A DNA stretch of 64,000 nt from JBAXTE01 sp037130365. Lineage in GTDB: Bacteria; Bacteroidota; Bacteroidia; Bacteroidales; WCHB1-69. Under the pieces are notes generated by a model that saw nothing but the letters and a program-made list of their open reading frames with translations, made no database searches and had not been told where the DNA came from. The stretch spans positions 62,001-126,000 of the forward strand of contig JBAXTE010000002.1 in the NCBI GenBank assembly GCA_037130365.1, read 5' to 3'. Positions 61,721-64,000 of this stretch are shown piece after piece (the first letter of the stretch is position 1; each line of letters opens with the position of its first letter). The position numbers were made by a program, and so were the translations under genes.

Positions 61721-63832
61721 ATGGCAGTTGATTTATTAGATACTTCTATTGAATATCTTAAAGGCGTTGGCCCTCAACGTGGTGATGTTTTGAAAAAGGA
61801 ACTTGGGATATTTACGTATCGTGATTTGTTGTTTTATTTTCCATATAGATATATTGATCGTTCTAAATTCTACAATATCTCAGAAATAAATGCTGATTTA
61901 GCTTATATCCAAGTGAAAGGTGTGATTGTTAATGCTAAATTGATGGGAGATGGAAGATCAAAACGCTATATTGCCACTCTAAAAGATTCCTCAGGTGATT
62001 TTATTGAATTAGTTTGGTTTAATTCCATAAAATGGGTTTCAAATTTCATAATTTTAAACCAGGAATACATTGTTTTTGGTCATCCTACTTTGTTTAATGG
62101 ACGATATTCATTTAATCACCCAGATATTGAGATTCCTGCCACTGTTCCGCAGAATTTAGTTTCCAAATCGTTTATGCCATTATATAATACTACAGAAAAA
62201 GCTAGAGTTAAAGGTTTGGATAATAAAAGTATTGGAAAGTTAGTATTCTCATTACTGCCTCAGATTAAAGGATTTATTCCAGAAATTTTCCCTAATGATT
62301 TCATTTCTCAAGAGAAAATGATTGGTAGAGAATCCGCACTATTTAATATTCACTTTCCCGAATCTTTGCACGATTTGGCTGAAGCGGAATACCGATTGAA
62401 ATTTGAAGAGCTCTTTTTTAATCAATTGCGATTAATTTTTCTAAAATTAATTAGAACATCTAAATATCAGGGATTTGTCTTCTCAAAAATTGGGACTAAT
62501 TTTTTGACTTTCTTTAATGATTTCTTGCCATTTGAATTGACAGGTGCACAGAAAAGAGTTATTAAAGAAATTCGAACAGATTTTCAATTAGGGAAACAGA
62601 TGAATCGCCTTCTTCAAGGCGATGTTGGAAGTGGTAAGACGCTGGTTGCACTTATGTCTATGCTCATTGCAACGGATAATGGTTTTCAGGCATGCTTAAT
62701 GGCCCCGACCGAAATATTAGCTCAACAACATTTTAAGAGTATTTCAAAATTTCTCGATAATCAAAATGTAACGGTAGAATTGCTCACTGGATCTACAAAA
62801 AAATCCTTACGCCATACTATTCATGCTGGCTTATTAGATGGTTCAATTCACCTGTTAATCGGCACACATGCGTTGCTTGAAGATATTGTACAATTTAAAA
62901 ATCTTGGATTAGTGGTTATCGACGAACAGCATCGTTTTGGAGTTGCTCAAAGAGCAAAACTTTGGACTAAAAACGAGATTCATCCACATATTTTGGTCAT
63001 GACTGCAACACCGATTCCTCGCACACTGGCCATGACTTTGTATGGAGATCTTGATGTATCTGTTATTGATGAACTTCCTCCTGGTAGAAAGTCAATAATA
63101 ACAGCCCATTATTATGATAGTCAACGATTAAGAATTAATGGGTTTATTAAAAAACAAATCGAATTAGGAAGGCAAATTTATGTTGTTTATCCTCTGATTT
63201 CAGAATCTGAAAAACTCGATTTAAAGCATCTTGAGGATGGTTATGAATCGCTTTCTAGAGAATTTCCGCTTCCTAAATATGCTATCAGTGTGGTTCATGG
63301 GAAAATGAAACCCGCGGATAAGAATCGTGAGATGCAACGTTTTGTTCGTGGGGAAACTCAAATTATGGTTGCCACAACCGTTATTGAAGTTGGGGTTGAT
63401 GTTCCAAATGCATCTGTAATGATTGTAGAAGATGCTCATCGTTTTGGGCTGTCTCAGTTGCATCAACTTAGAGGCAGAGTAGGTAGAGGTGCAGATCAAT
63501 CGTTCTGTATTTTGGTGACAAATTTTAAGCTCACGATGGATGGAAAAAAACGTTTAGAAGCAATGGTGAAAACATCTGATGGTTTTGAAATTGCAAACTT
63601 AGACTTAAAACTTAGAGGACCAGGTGATATTGAAGGAACTCGCCAAAGTGGTGCACTTGATTTTAAAATTGCAGACATCGTTAAAGATGAGAAAATTTTA
63701 ATAAATGCTCGAAATTCAGCTATAGAAATGCTGGAAAAAGATCCTAAACTAAAAGAAAATCAGCATCGGATTATTGCTGAACATCTGGCTTTAATTTTAA
63801 AGAAAAATGGAAATTGGGGATTAATTAGTTGA
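61721..63832 (+). CDS. recG: ATP-dependent DNA helicase RecG
   Basis: The 703-residue branch-migration helicase acts on stalled forks and recombination intermediates. An N-terminal wedge/OB domain (TSIEYLKGVGPQRGDVLKKE, YFPYRYIDRS) precedes the superfamily 2 helicase core: QGDVGSGKTLVALMS (Walker A), DEQHRFG (DEAH-type box), MTATPIPRTLAMTLYGDLD (motif III), ELPPGRK, and HQLRGRVGRGADQS (motif VI). Length is normal. It is a single gene with its own promoter. Confidence 0.97.
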   Translation: MAVDLLDTSIEYLKGVGPQRGDVLKKELGIFTYRDLLFYFPYRYIDRSKFYNISEINADLAYIQVKGVIVNAKLMGDGRSKRYIATLKDSSGDFIELVWFNSIKWVSNFIILNQEYIVFGHPTLFNGRYSFNHPDIEIPATVPQNLVSKSFMPLYNTTEKARVKGLDNKSIGKLVFSLLPQIKGFIPEIFPNDFISQEKMIGRESALFNIHFPESLHDLAEAEYRLKFEELFFNQLRLIFLKLIRTSKYQGFVFSKIGTNFLTFFNDFLPFELTGAQKRVIKEIRTDFQLGKQMNRLLQGDVGSGKTLVALMSMLIATDNGFQACLMAPTEILAQQHFKSISKFLDNQNVTVELLTGSTKKSLRHTIHAGLLDGSIHLLIGTHALLEDIVQFKNLGLVVIDEQHRFGVAQRAKLWTKNEIHPHILVMTATPIPRTLAMTLYGDLDVSVIDELPPGRKSIITAHYYDSQRLRINGFIKKQIELGRQIYVVYPLISESEKLDLKHLEDGYESLSREFPLPKYAISVVHGKMKPADKNREMQRFVRGETQIMVATTVIEVGVDVPNASVMIVEDAHRFGLSQLHQLRGRVGRGADQSFCILVTNFKLTMDGKKRLEAMVKTSDGFEIANLDLKLRGPGDIEGTRQSGALDFKIADIVKDEKILINARNSAIEMLEKDPKLKENQHRIIAEHLALILKKNGNWGLIS

Positions 63833-63891
63833 TTCAACCATCGCACACTCTTATTTATTCAAAATCTTTTTATTAATTCAGTTCAAATCAG

Positions 63892-63899
63892 TAAATTTG
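63892..63899 (+). promoter_or_regulatory. -7 box upstream of the last partial gene
   Basis: TAAATTTG followed by C matches TAnnTTTG, 73 nt before the ATG at 63973. Confidence 0.55.
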
Positions 63900-63972
63900 C
63901 AAAATAAGTATTAGCTTCTGCTTTTAGAGGAAAATACATATTAATAAATCAATAAAAAAAAGATTCATCAGA

Positions 63973-64000
63973 ATGAAAATATCGCACAAATGGTTAAATA
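63973..64000 (+). CDS. pheT: Probable phenylalanyl-tRNA synthetase beta subunit (5' end only)
   Basis: Only nine codons are visible, reading MKISHKWLN. This resembles the usual start of PheT (MKxSxxWLxxY), where the beta subunit begins with an EMAP/tRNA-binding region. A -7 box lies upstream at 63892. The call rests on this short peptide alone, so it is tentative. Confidence 0.5.

Overview
The window looks like chromosomal DNA of a low-GC member of the Bacteroidota. The evidence is gldA (partial) and a porP-gldK-gldL-gldM-gldN type IX secretion (T9SS) cluster, four exported proteins ending in T9SS sorting domains, a bacterial sphingolipid gene set, and about 20 promoter boxes of the Bacteroidota type (TAnnTTTG at -7). 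Genus cannot be decided from the sequence alone. No rRNA, tRNA, CRISPR array, insertion sequence or prophage was seen.

Layout. 1-2160: end of gldA, then metK. 2403-13140: a small T9SS cargo protein (minus) and a 3237-residue T9SS-exported giant built from Ig-like, choice-of-anchor, beta-helix and GEVED-type modules. 13275-16788: sixA-like phosphatase, ppk1 and a short ppx, a polyphosphate operon. 16789-17521: gene-free DNA with strong palindromes. 17522-23914 (minus): exported type I pullulanase, a small membrane protein, a KilA-N protein, and glycogen branching enzyme. 24246-28501: serine palmitoyltransferase, a GNAT-fold protein, an epimerase-like reductase and a PAP2 membrane protein, read here as a ceramide/sphingolipid pathway. 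28690-29906: two similar lipoproteins. 29995-31239: hutI. 31556-33661: C10 cysteine protease with CUB-like modules and a T9SS signal. 33712-38742: DUF1330-like protein, class II fructose-bisphosphate aldolase, aspartate aminotransferase, der, hslR-like S4 protein. 38759-40807 (minus): mlaE-mlaF-cvpA. 40997-41869 (minus): T9SS cargo. 42077-44944: TIGR02757 protein, thioredoxin-like protein, diverged TlyA-like protein, TPR protein. 44945-45429: repeat-rich intergenic DNA. 45430-46350 (minus): BASS-type transporter. 46500-51369: large hybrid sensor kinase plus an outer-membrane barrel. 51560-55021: large outer-membrane protein. 55361-61632: porP-gldKLMN. 61721-63832: recG. 63973-end: start of a probable pheT.

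How the genes work together. GldK, GldL, GldM and GldN form the core T9SS ring and motor, and the four sorting-domain proteins are its probable clients. Pullulanase (exported) and branching enzyme (cytoplasmic) handle alpha-glucans, while PPK1 and Ppx make and degrade polyphosphate. The spt cluster would supply membrane ceramides, and MlaEF points to phospholipid traffic across the envelope.

The observations most worth following are: a hybrid histidine kinase whose phospho-acceptor histidine is replaced by glutamine; the sphingolipid locus with a PAP2 protein as candidate headgroup enzyme and a terminator-like hairpin inside the operon; a perfect 14-bp hairpin between gldM and gldN; a palindrome over the likely porP promoter; a two-copy mosaic intergenic element joined to an 8-bp tandem array; and a TlyA-like protein with an altered SAM-binding loop. 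The promoter boxes also argue for downstream start codons in several genes, and the coordinates below use those starts.
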